Positions 6,318 to 12,551 of a stretch of 12,551 bases of DNA are shown in pieces. The position numbers and the translations under genes are program-made. Source of the DNA: an uncultured Clostridia bacterium (GTDB lineage: Bacteria; Bacillota; Clostridia; Oscillospirales; Ruminococcaceae); NCBI GenBank assembly GCA_946535685.1, contig CAMNDR010000006.1, positions 1-12,551 of the forward strand, written 5' to 3'. The notes under the pieces are model-generated. The model had not been told where the DNA came from and searched no databases. It worked only from the letters and a program-made list of their open reading frames with translations. Numbering within the stretch: the first letter of the stretch is position 1; every line of letters begins with the position of its first letter.

Positions 6318-6358
6318 AAGTACTTGACAAATGATAACAGGTGTGCTATACTGTACTT
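6318..6358 (+). promoter_or_regulatory. Promoter of the membrane-protein operon with GTACTT repeats
   Basis: TTGACA (6324-6329) and TATACT (6347-6352) are 17 bp apart, and TGC directly before the -10 makes it an extended -10 promoter. GTACTT occurs at 6320-6325, overlapping the -35 as part of the palindrome AAGTACTT, and again at 6353-6358 right after the -10. The copies start 33 bp apart, close to three helical turns, so they could be an operator for the XRE regulator encoded second in the operon. The promoter call is firm; the operator is inference. Confidence 0.8.
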
Positions 6359-6403
6359 ACTGGAGGGCAAGGCCCCGATCCGATCAGACAGGAGGACTTC
6401 ACT

Positions 6404-6865
6404 ATGTGGAACAAGGACAGATCACTGGCGCTTTCGATCATTCTCGTGCGGGCGCTGTTCGTATTCATCATCATGCTGGCGCTCTGCGTGCCGGTCATGG
6501 TACACTGGTATGACATCACCTATACCGAGCGTGTCGGTCTGGTGGACGGGTCGGTGTTCTGGCCGCTGTCGGTCTGCCTCTATGCAGCGGCGGTCTGCGG
6601 GGAGCTGTGCCTGTGGCATCTGGGCAAGCTGCTCATGAACATCAAGGCCGACCAGGTCTTCATCCCGGAGAACTGTGCACATCTCCGGCGGATCTCCTGG
6701 TTCTGCCTGCTGGCGGCGGTGCCGTTCTTCGTGTTCGGCTTCTGGCGCTATTTGGGGTTCGTTGTGGCACTGGCGGCATTCTTCTTCGGCATCATCCTGC
6801 GGGTGGTCAAGAACTGCTTTGAAAAGGCCGTTCTGCTGCAGGAAGAGAACGACTACACCATCTAA
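6404..6865 (+). CDS. DUF2975 family membrane protein
   Basis: The predicted 153-residue integral membrane protein has four hydrophobic segments (about 9-33, 51-73, 96-113 and 115-135). Family-like motifs include the LRRISWFCLL segment at 94-103 and the C-terminal ILRVVKNCFEKAVLLQEENDYTI pattern typical of DUF2975. Its biochemical role is not known. In many Firmicutes this family is encoded directly before a small YozG-type HTH protein, as here (12-nt gap), suggesting that the membrane protein controls the regulator or is controlled by it. The start at 6404 has AGGAGG (6391-6396) 7 nt upstream; the frame stays open upstream to 6341, but that part overlaps the promoter. It is the first gene of a ten-gene operon. 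Confidence 0.88.
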   Translation: MWNKDRSLALSIILVRALFVFIIMLALCVPVMVHWYDITYTERVGLVDGSVFWPLSVCLYAAAVCGELCLWHLGKLLMNIKADQVFIPENCAHLRRISWFCLLAAVPFFVFGFWRYLGFVVALAAFFFGIILRVVKNCFEKAVLLQEENDYTI

Positions 6866-6877
6866 GGAGGAGCAGCT

Positions 6878-7090
6878 ATGCGTATCATTGTCAATCTTGA
6901 TGTCATGATGGCAAAGCGCAAGATCTCCTCCGGAGAATTGGCTAAGCGCATCGACATCACGCCGGCCAATCTGTCGATCCTCAAGACCGGCAAGGCCAAG
7001 GCCATCCGCTTTTCCACGCTGGAGAAGCTCTGCGAAGTGCTCGACTGTCAGCCGGGCGACATTCTCGAATTCCGGAAGGAGGAGGACTGA
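6878..7090 (+). CDS. Small XRE/Cro-type HTH regulator (YozG-like)
   Basis: The predicted 70-residue protein is one DNA-binding domain. The helix-turn-helix spans about 17-39 (SSGELAKRIDITPANLSILK), followed by the family-typical FSTLEKLCEVLDCQPGDILE. This matches the YozG-like group (COG3655), stand-alone XRE regulators often paired with DUF2975 proteins. There is no sensor or dimerisation tail, so any signal probably comes from a partner such as the membrane protein encoded upstream. AAGGAGG lies 7 nt before the ATG and overlaps the previous stop region. The stop is one base before the next start, implying translational coupling. Autoregulation at the operon promoter is plausible but unproven. 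Confidence 0.93.
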   Translation: MRIIVNLDVMMAKRKISSGELAKRIDITPANLSILKTGKAKAIRFSTLEKLCEVLDCQPGDILEFRKEED

Positions 7091-7091
7091 C

Positions 7092-7496
7092 ATGCAGACC
7101 AGAAAAATGGCCATGTGCTACGGCATTGCAGCGCTCCTGCTGTTCCTCATCGAATTTGTCATCGGACGTTGGCTGAATGACTGGCACTTCGTCCGTGCCT
7201 ATCTCGGGGATGTGCTTGTGATCCCGCTCATTTACTGCCTCATCCGCATCTTCACGAATAAGCTTCCCCGCACCATGCCGCTCATCGTGCTCGGCATCGG
7301 CGTTGTGACGGAGATCACGCAGTATTTCAAGCTTTATGCAATTCTTGGCTTTGAGAAAGGTTCTCTCCCGGCCATTTTGCTCGGCACCAGTTTTTCCTGG
7401 TGGGATCTGGTGAGCTATGCCGCCGGTACAGTCCTGATCTATCTTGCCGAATGGCTTCTTTTCAGACAGATGGGTAAGCAAGATGAAACCGCTTAA
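7092..7496 (+). CDS. DUF2809 family membrane protein
   Basis: The predicted 134-residue protein has four hydrophobic segments. It shows the DUF2809 landmarks RAYLGDVLV at 35-43, a glutamate in VVTEITQYF at 71-79, and LLGTSFSWWDLVSYAAG at 96-112. The conserved Glu and Asp residues near the membrane suggest a defined activity, but none is established for the family. It starts 1 nt after the HTH gene, with GGAGGAGG inside the end of that gene as ribosome-binding site. Its last 14 nt overlap the next gene. Confidence 0.87.
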   Translation: MQTRKMAMCYGIAALLLFLIEFVIGRWLNDWHFVRAYLGDVLVIPLIYCLIRIFTNKLPRTMPLIVLGIGVVTEITQYFKLYAILGFEKGSLPAILLGTSFSWWDLVSYAAGTVLIYLAEWLLFRQMGKQDETA

Positions 7497-7986
7497 AATT
7501 GTAGCATCGTCAGTATTTATGGCGGTACAGTATGTATGCGCTGTTTTTCTCGGGGAGATCATTTCCTATGCAGGTCTGGTGCCGGCGCTGCTCTATTTAG
7601 CACTGATGGCGGCGGTCTGGGTGCTTCTGCTCCTGAGTGAGAACCGGAAAGAGGTGCTGGCAAAATGGCTCTTATCCGTACCGCTCAGCAACCTGCTATT
7701 GCAGTACTTCTGGAATACGCACTACGCCGTCCGGGCGCTCAACTGGGCGTATCCCGGCTACGGAACGCAATCCGCCGGCGGGGGCTTTGCCGTGTTCGTG
7801 CTGCTGTTGCTTCAGACAGTGCTCTGCGGCATCGGACTGATCGCAGCATTCTCAAGTCCGCAGAAGGCTGATCCGAAAGCCGAAGCCATCCGGCTCTGCA
7901 TCGGCGGCGGCTGCACGCTTGCGGTCATTGCAGCCGTGCTCCTGCTCGAAACGCAGTTCCCGCCCTATGAACAAGTTGTTTCCTGA
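7483..7986 (+). CDS. Unrecognised multi-pass membrane protein
   Basis: The predicted 167-residue protein has about five hydrophobic segments (approximately 5-24, 27-50, 60-75, 105-128 and 140-158). A polar stretch near 76-104 contains NTHYAVRALNWAYPGYGTQS. No family is recognised. The start at 7483 lies 14 nt inside the DUF2809 gene in another frame and has only a weak GGGTAAG upstream, so translation probably depends on coupling. An in-frame ATG at 7444 also exists but has no better ribosome-binding site. It is co-transcribed with the DUF2975/HTH pair. Confidence 0.75.
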   Translation: MKPLKIVASSVFMAVQYVCAVFLGEIISYAGLVPALLYLALMAAVWVLLLLSENRKEVLAKWLLSVPLSNLLLQYFWNTHYAVRALNWAYPGYGTQSAGGGFAVFVLLLLQTVLCGIGLIAAFSSPQKADPKAEAIRLCIGGGCTLAVIAAVLLLETQFPPYEQVVS

Positions 7987-8019
7987 ACACAGGTTTTGTG
8001 AAAAGAAAGGAGAATCACC

Positions 8020-9558
8020 ATGAACGACAAGGATTACGCTTCCATCTATGAAATGCCGGCAGAGACGCTGCCGAATGTCCAGGCTCCGCCGAAGCCGGAG
8101 ATCACCTATACCCGCCCGGAGCACTTTGCAGCGATCGCCGCACTGCCGGCAGGCTTCCTCATCGTGCGGCTGTTTATCTACCATGTGCCGGGGCTGTTCA
8201 CGACGCTGCTTTGCTGGGCGCTGGTGACGCTGATGCTGGTGTTCCTGCACAGGTCGGAGATCCGGCTGCAGCGCAGCAGCAAGCTCTTTGCGGCGATGCT
8301 GTATGTGATGCCGCTGGTCTATGCCATTTCTGCCAACCGGCTCCTGCAGGGTCTGACCACGGTGTTCCTGATCGTTGCCGTCGGGCTGTTTCTGCTGCGG
8401 GCGGCGAATCCGGATGCGGATGTGCTGCGCTTTCTGCCGATGACCGTCTTTTCCGGTACGTTCGGGGCAGCCTTCCCGCATTTCCCGGACACCTTCAAAG
8501 CGGCCGGACAGGGCACTGTGAGCAAGGCGCTGCTCAAAAATTTCGGCTATGTGCTGGCGGGTCTGGCGATCGCCTTTCCGGTGACCTGCATTGCCGCTTC
8601 GCTGCTGGTGAATGCGGATGACAATATGGCATCGCTGCTCGGAAATTTCCTGAAAATGCCGCCGGAGAAGATCATCTCGCTGGTATACTGCATCCTGCTT
8701 GGCATCCCGGTCGGCGCACTTGCATTCAGCATGCTGCTCACAGCATCCCGGCGTTCCGTTCCGGTCGAGAATGCAGAATGTGAGAAGAAAGTCGAGTATC
8801 TGCGCTTTCTGCCGAATGTGATCGCCTACGCTGCCGCAACGCCCCTGTGCGTGCTGTATGTGCTGTTCTTCATCTCGCAGCTCCAGTACCTGACCGGCGG
8901 CTTTACCGGTGAAACTGCGGGCTTTACCTATGCGGAATACGCGCGGCGGGGCTTCTTTGAGCTGTGTGCGGTCTGCTGCATCAATCTGGCGATGCTCGCA
9001 GGCATGGGATTCTTCTCCCGCATCACCGGCACCGTCAAGCCGGTCGTGCTGCGCCTGTACAGCGGCTTTCTCTGCCTGAGCTCCATGATCCTCGCAGGGA
9101 CGGCTCTTGCCAAGATGGGCATGTACATCCACATCTACGGCATGACACGGCTCCGGGTGTATACAAGCTGGTTCATGATCGCCCTCGTGATCGGCTTCGG
9201 TGCGATCCTCGTGCGGCAGTTCTTCCCCGCCTTCAACCTCGGCAGATTCACGGCAGTGCTCGCCGCAGTGATGCTCGGACTGCTGTGCCTGTCCCGGCCG
9301 GATGCATGGATCACACGCTATAACGTGGAAATGTACCTCTCCGGCCATCTGGAGAGCTTCGACAACGAACTGATGGACGACATGTCCGATGATGCATGGG
9401 CGGTGCTTTCGACCTATGATGATGCAACGCTCGAACGCCTCAGAGACGACCGTGTCTATTCCAAGATTACGCCCGAAGAGCTCGCATCCCGTGCAAATCG
9501 GCAGGACTTCTGGCAGCGGCTCAATCTCTCGTCTGTGATCCTGCAGATGCGTCAGTAA
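8020..9558 (+). CDS. DUF4173 family polytopic membrane protein
   Basis: The predicted 512-residue protein has a short soluble N-terminus (about 1-35), roughly ten or more membrane segments to about 428, and a soluble C-terminal domain (about 430-512). Family-typical motifs are YAEYARRGFFEL near 304-315, TRLRVYTSWFM near 376-386, and PDAWITRYN after the last membrane segment. These match DUF4173 (DUF4153-like), whose molecular function is unknown. AAAGGAG lies 8 nt before the ATG. The 33-nt gap to the upstream gene contains neither promoter nor terminator, so it belongs to the same operon. A long antisense open frame across it is a composition artefact. Confidence 0.88.
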   Translation: MNDKDYASIYEMPAETLPNVQAPPKPEITYTRPEHFAAIAALPAGFLIVRLFIYHVPGLFTTLLCWALVTLMLVFLHRSEIRLQRSSKLFAAMLYVMPLVYAISANRLLQGLTTVFLIVAVGLFLLRAANPDADVLRFLPMTVFSGTFGAAFPHFPDTFKAAGQGTVSKALLKNFGYVLAGLAIAFPVTCIAASLLVNADDNMASLLGNFLKMPPEKIISLVYCILLGIPVGALAFSMLLTASRRSVPVENAECEKKVEYLRFLPNVIAYAAATPLCVLYVLFFISQLQYLTGGFTGETAGFTYAEYARRGFFELCAVCCINLAMLAGMGFFSRITGTVKPVVLRLYSGFLCLSSMILAGTALAKMGMYIHIYGMTRLRVYTSWFMIALVIGFGAILVRQFFPAFNLGRFTAVLAAVMLGLLCLSRPDAWITRYNVEMYLSGHLESFDNELMDDMSDDAWAVLSTYDDATLERLRDDRVYSKITPEELASRANRQDFWQRLNLSSVILQMRQ

Positions 9559-9568
9559 GGGAGCGCCT

Positions 9569-9907
9569 ATGAAAACGAAACGCATTGCGCAGGTGCTGAT
9601 CGCAGGGGCGAATTTAGCCGGGATCGTGCTCCTGTTCTGGCTCGGCTTCCGGCTGCTGCGGCATGATACCACCGTCCTGAATCCGGATGCCATGCTGCCG
9701 GCGGAGGACTGGGATGGCGCAGGAAGCCTGCTGCTGCTCGGACTGCCGCCCATGATCGCAGCGAATGCGGCAGGATTCCTGTTTCTGCTGCCGAAGGAGC
9801 GCCCGCTGTGGCAGCGGCTGCTGCTGTTCCTGCCGGCCGCCGCAGAGCTGGTGCTTGCGGGATATTATCTGCTCATGTCGGCAGGTCAGGAGGGACAATG
9901 GAACTGA
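9569..9907 (+). CDS. Small unrecognised membrane protein A
   Basis: The predicted 112-residue protein has three hydrophobic segments (about 8-28, 52-73 and 83-104). A polar stretch after the first contains LLRHDTTVLNPDAMLPAEDW. No family is recognised. GGGAG lies about 8 nt before the ATG, which is 10 nt after the DUF4173 stop. The last 10 nt overlap the next gene. Consistent spacing and codon use support it as a real operon member. Confidence 0.75.
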   Translation: MKTKRIAQVLIAGANLAGIVLLFWLGFRLLRHDTTVLNPDAMLPAEDWDGAGSLLLLGLPPMIAANAAGFLFLLPKERPLWQRLLLFLPAAAELVLAGYYLLMSAGQEGQWN

Positions 9908-10248
9908 TCTCTGATCTTGGGGGAATCCTGCTCGGCATTCCGGAGCTGCTGCTGTTTTTTGCCGAGCCGCTCTGCCTGCAGCTCCTGCTGTATCTTCCTG
10001 CAAAAAAGATGTTGCGGAAGTGTCCGCCACCGGTTCTGTATGCAGTGTGTCTGGTGCTGAATACGGCGGTTCTGGTCTTCCACCTCCGGTACATGGATCA
10101 GGCGCAGGATCCGGCGGAAATGGAGCCGATGGACGCCTTTGACACGCTGATCCAGGCCGTGATCTGGGCACCGTCCTACCTCGGCGTGCTGATCGGCGGC
10201 ATCGTGACCGCCGTGAACTGCTTCAGGAAACATCACCCAAAGGAGTGA
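9898..10248 (+). CDS. Small unrecognised membrane protein B
   Basis: The predicted 116-residue protein has hydrophobic segments near 8-33, 45-63 and 86-106. A cytoplasm-like basic stretch (PAKKMLRKCPPP) separates the first two, and an acidic stretch (MDQAQDPAEMEPMDAFD) lies before the third. It starts at 9898 inside the end of the previous gene (10-nt overlap) with AGGAGGG close upstream. The frame stays open back to 9808, but that part is out-of-frame overlap with the preceding gene. No family is recognised. Confidence 0.74.
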   Translation: MELISDLGGILLGIPELLLFFAEPLCLQLLLYLPAKKMLRKCPPPVLYAVCLVLNTAVLVFHLRYMDQAQDPAEMEPMDAFDTLIQAVIWAPSYLGVLIGGIVTAVNCFRKHHPKE

Positions 10249-10253
10249 CCTGC

Positions 10254-10580
10254 ATGAAACGTCTCTGTCTGCTGACCATGCTGCAGGGGGCAGCCGCCTC
10301 GCTCGGCACAGTATGCTATTTCGAGCTGTTTATGACGAACGTCCGCCAGCGCCCCTATGCCTATCCGTTTTCCAGGGCGGTCTGGCTCCTCGGCGGCATC
10401 CTTCTCCTTGTGACGGCGGTGCTCTGGCTTCGCACGCTGCTGCAGCAGGACAGACGCATCCGGACGGCGCTGCTGTCCATCGGCGCAGGAATCCCGGTCT
10501 TCTTCCTGGGCATTGCCGTCTGGTCGATCCTCTGGGAGATCATCAGCAAACTGCTTCCGGCTGTTGAAGCTGCTTTATGA
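10254..10580 (+). CDS. Small unrecognised membrane protein C
   Basis: The predicted 108-residue protein has hydrophobic segments near 4-27, 42-62 and 73-98, with a basic loop (LLQQDRRIRT) before the third. The ATG at 10254 is preferred because AAAGGAG (10239-10245) lies 8 nt upstream; an alternative GTG at 10245 overlaps that site. It begins 5 nt after the previous stop and ends in an ATGA overlap with the next reading frame. No family is recognised. Confidence 0.74.
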   Translation: MKRLCLLTMLQGAAASLGTVCYFELFMTNVRQRPYAYPFSRAVWLLGGILLLVTAVLWLRTLLQQDRRIRTALLSIGAGIPVFFLGIAVWSILWEIISKLLPAVEAAL

Positions 10581-10594
10581 AAGGACTGACTGTC

Positions 10595-11539
10595 ATGCCG
10601 CAGACCTCACCGTTCTGCTTTTCGGACGACAACAAGCGCTATCACACGCTGTATTATTATAACAAGCACCGCTTCGGCGGCAGGGTCTATAAGGCCGTGC
10701 TCGACGGGGGCTTCACCTGCCCGACGCTCGACGGGACAAAGGGCTTCGGCGGGTGCGATTTCTGCGACGGCGGAAGCGGCGCATTCACAAAGCCCCTGCC
10801 GCTGCCGGAGCAGCTTGCGCTCGAACGGGAGCGGATCCATCGGCGGGATCAGAATGCCCGCATCATCGCCTATTTCCAGTCCCACACCTGCACCTACGGC
10901 ACGCCGGAGCGCCTGCGGGAACTGTATGAAGCAGCGCTCTCATCCCCGGATGTCATCGGGCTGTCCATCGGCACACGGCCGGACTGCCTGCCGGAGGAGG
11001 TGCTCTCGCTGCTTGCGGAGCTGAACGGACGCACGGCGCTGACCGTGGAGCTCGGACTGCAAACGGTGCATGATGCAACGGCGGATTCCTTCGGGCGCGG
11101 CTATGGCTATGCCGATTTCCTGCACAGCTACGAGCGGCTGCAGGCGCTTGGCATCCGCACCTGCATCCATCTCATCAACGGTCTGCCCGGCGAACGGGCG
11201 GAGGACATGATCGGGACAGCCCGCACCGTCGGCGCGCTCCGTCCGCAGGCTGTCAAGCTCCAGCTTCTGCATATCTTAGAGGGCACCCGCTATGCCGCAC
11301 TCTGGCGGGAGGGCTGCATCCGGCCGATGGCACAGGCGGATTATATCGAAACGGTCGTGCAGCAGCTCCGGGTGCTGCCGCCGGAGACCGTCATCGAGCG
11401 GCTGACCGGCGACGGCGAGAAATCCCGGCTCTTAGCGCCGGACTGGAGCATGGACAAGATCCGCACGCTCGGCGGCATCGACAAGCGCATGGCGGAGCTG
11501 GATGCGGTGCAGGGCGATGCACTGCGGGAGGAGGCATGA
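10595..11539 (+). CDS. TIGR01212-family radical SAM protein (YtqA/YhcC-type)
   Basis: The predicted 314-residue protein has a Cys42-x11-Cys54-x2-Cys57 [4Fe-4S] motif within the family signature FTCPTLDGTKGFGGCDFC. It also has the SIGTRPDCL, VELGLQT and HLINGLPGE blocks of the YtqA/YhcC radical SAM group. The Bacillus member YtqA has been reported as MnmL, acting in wobble-uridine tRNA modification together with the methyltransferase MnmM; whether this protein does the same is inference, and no mnmM neighbour is present. Two starts are possible. ATG 10577 overlaps the previous stop (ATGA) but lacks a Shine-Dalgarno. ATG 10595 has AAAGGA 9 nt upstream and is preferred. The gene overlaps the next start region. 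Confidence 0.9.
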   Translation: MPQTSPFCFSDDNKRYHTLYYYNKHRFGGRVYKAVLDGGFTCPTLDGTKGFGGCDFCDGGSGAFTKPLPLPEQLALERERIHRRDQNARIIAYFQSHTCTYGTPERLRELYEAALSSPDVIGLSIGTRPDCLPEEVLSLLAELNGRTALTVELGLQTVHDATADSFGRGYGYADFLHSYERLQALGIRTCIHLINGLPGERAEDMIGTARTVGALRPQAVKLQLLHILEGTRYAALWREGCIRPMAQADYIETVVQQLRVLPPETVIERLTGDGEKSRLLAPDWSMDKIRTLGGIDKRMAELDAVQGDALREEA

Positions 11540-11541
11540 CA

Positions 11542-12147
11542 ATGAACGAGGCAGTGGTCTATGTACACGGAAAGGGCGGAAATGCTGCAGAGGCGGCGCA
11601 CTACCGGGCATTGTTCCCGGCAAGCGATGTCCTCGGCTATGATTACCATGCCGCATCGCCGTGGGAAGCAAAGGCTGAATTCCCGCCGTTTTTTGAGCGC
11701 CTGCAGAATGCATATGCATCTGTGACGCTGATCGCCAACAGCATCGGCGCCTATTTTTCGCTGCATGCGCTGTCAGAGCAGAAGCTCCGGCGGGCGTTCC
11801 TGATCTCGCCGGTCGTGGATATGGAAGCGCTGATCCTGCAGATGCTGGCGTGGGCGGGGCACAGTGAACAGGAGCTGCAGCAGCAGGGCGGGATCATGAC
11901 CGGGGACGGCGAAATGCTCTCATGGGAGTATCTCTGCTATGTCCGTGCCCATCCGCTCTGCTGGGATACCCCGACCCGCATTCTCTGCGGCGGAAAGGAC
12001 AACCTGACAGCGCCCGGAACAATGCGGGCATTTGCGCAGCGCATCGGCGCAGAACTGACAGTGATGCCGGACGGCGAGCACTGGTTCCATACGGCGGAAC
12101 AGATGCGGTTTCTGGATTTGTGGATAAAAAATAGCCTCGGTTTTTAG
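11542..12147 (+). CDS. Small alpha/beta hydrolase
   Basis: The predicted 201-residue protein has a compact alpha/beta-hydrolase layout. It has an N-terminal VYVHGKGG oxyanion-type loop (7-13), a candidate nucleophile Ser67 in ANSIGA, an acid Asp153 in GGKDNL, and His180 in GEHWFH. The nucleophile elbow is N-S-I-G rather than the usual G-x-S-x-G. There is no signal peptide, so it should be cytoplasmic. The substrate is unknown; esterase or thioesterase activity is possible. GAGGAGG sits 7 nt before ATG 11542 and only 1 nt before ATG 11536 (which makes an ATGA overlap), so 11542 is preferred. It is the last gene of the operon. Confidence 0.87.
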   Translation: MNEAVVYVHGKGGNAAEAAHYRALFPASDVLGYDYHAASPWEAKAEFPPFFERLQNAYASVTLIANSIGAYFSLHALSEQKLRRAFLISPVVDMEALILQMLAWAGHSEQELQQQGGIMTGDGEMLSWEYLCYVRAHPLCWDTPTRILCGGKDNLTAPGTMRAFAQRIGAELTVMPDGEHWFHTAEQMRFLDLWIKNSLGF

Positions 12148-12178
12148 GCATAATGCTGAAAATCGGGGCTTATTTTTT
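12134..12178 (+). terminator. Rho-independent terminator overlapping the hydrolase stop
   Basis: GCCTCGGTTTT (12134-12144) pairs with AAAATCGGGGC (12159-12169) over 11 bp with two G-U pairs. The loop holds the stop codon and a small GCAT/ATGC pairing. TTATTTTTT follows immediately. It closes the ten-gene operon. Confidence 0.85.
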
Positions 12179-12196
12179 GGATTTTTGTGCTATTGC

Positions 12197-12225
12197 TTGA
12201 AAATGAACGGATAATATGCTATACT
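12197..12225 (+). promoter_or_regulatory. Promoter of the xylulokinase gene
   Basis: TTGAAA (12197-12202) and TATACT (12220-12225) are 17 bp apart, with TGC before the -10 (extended -10). Transcription should start near 12232. The interrupted palindrome GATCC-acctg-GGATC (12236-12250) lies a few bases downstream of that point and could be an operator or a small leader hairpin. Confidence 0.8.
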
Positions 12226-12270
12226 GAAAAAAAACGATCCACCTGGGATCAGAAACAGGAGTGATGCAGC

Positions 12271-12551
12271 ATGGCCTATGTAATTGGAGTAGACCTCGGA
12301 ACGAGCGGCACCAAGACGGTGCTGTTTGACGAAATGGGGCGTGTGATCGCCTCGCACACCATCGAATATCCGCTCTATCAGCCGCAGAACGGTTATGCGG
12401 AGCAGGAGCCTGCCGACTGGCGGGAGGCTGCGTTCGACACCATCCGCGCGGTCATGGACAAATCCGGGATCTCGCCGGATGATGTGAAGGGCATCGGCCT
12501 GTCCGGTCAGATGCACGGGCTTGTGATGCTCGATGCGGAGAACCGGGTGCT
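12271..12551 (+). CDS. xylB: Xylulokinase, N-terminal part (runs off the window)
   Basis: The first 93 codons are present. The start MAYVIGVDLGTSGTKTVLFD is the FGGY-kinase phosphate-binding loop, and LSGQMHGLVMLD near 77-88 is characteristic of xylulokinase, which phosphorylates D-xylulose to D-xylulose 5-phosphate in the cytoplasm for entry into the pentose phosphate pathway. AGGAG (12257-12261) lies 9 nt before the ATG. It has its own promoter after the upstream terminator, so it begins a separate transcription unit. Other FGGY kinases cannot be fully excluded from the N-terminus alone, but the GQMHG motif favours xylulose as substrate. Confidence 0.92.
   Translation, partial: MAYVIGVDLGTSGTKTVLFDEMGRVIASHTIEYPLYQPQNGYAEQEPADWREAAFDTIRAVMDKSGISPDDVKGIGLSGQMHGLVMLDAENRV

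Noticed and set aside
7852..9753. 633-codon open frame on the minus strand
   Set aside because: It lies antisense to the DUF4173 gene, is rich in His/Arg/Gln/Glu as expected from reading GC-biased codons backwards, has no membrane or family motifs and no ribosome-binding site.

Overview
The window looks like chromosomal DNA from a moderately GC-rich Clostridia, most likely a gut Ruminococcus or close relative (Oscillospiraceae). The evidence is a dockerin-type EF-hand on a secreted expansin, BspA-type leucine-rich-repeat (LRR) proteins, the DUF2975/YozG-type HTH pair, strong AGGAGG ribosome-binding sites, and vegetative promoters with 17-bp spacers. No tRNA, rRNA, CRISPR array, insertion sequence or phage gene was seen.

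Left part (1-3207). A minus-strand gene for a Wzz-like two-membrane-segment protein (134-1687) has a consensus promoter and ends at a 14-bp stem hairpin. A 423-bp divergent intergenic region follows. It holds the back-to-back promoters, two inverted repeats and a structured leader. Then comes a plus-strand aldose-1-epimerase-family gene (2111-3118).

Middle (3208-6264). A plus-strand secreted protein is built from two tandem copies of one module, including a 47-bp identical DNA block. A bidirectional terminator separates it from a convergent minus-strand pair: a cytoplasmic LRR protein, then 12 nt later a secreted expansin carrying a half-dockerin directly after its signal peptide. One consensus promoter drives this pair.

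Right part (6265-12178). A long plus-strand operon starts at an extended -10 promoter. It encodes a DUF2975 membrane protein, a YozG-type XRE regulator, a DUF2809 membrane protein, an unknown membrane protein, a large DUF4173 membrane protein and three small unrecognised membrane proteins. It ends with a TIGR01212 (YtqA/YhcC-type) radical SAM protein and an alpha/beta hydrolase. Genes are tightly spaced or overlap, and a rho-independent terminator overlaps the last stop codon. The combination of a membrane-protein/HTH switch with many co-transcribed membrane proteins is the least explained system here.

Right edge (12179-12551). A new promoter drives a truncated xylulokinase gene that runs off the window. 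With the epimerase, the expansin and the polysaccharide-type membrane protein, it fits a plant-polysaccharide-degrading lifestyle.
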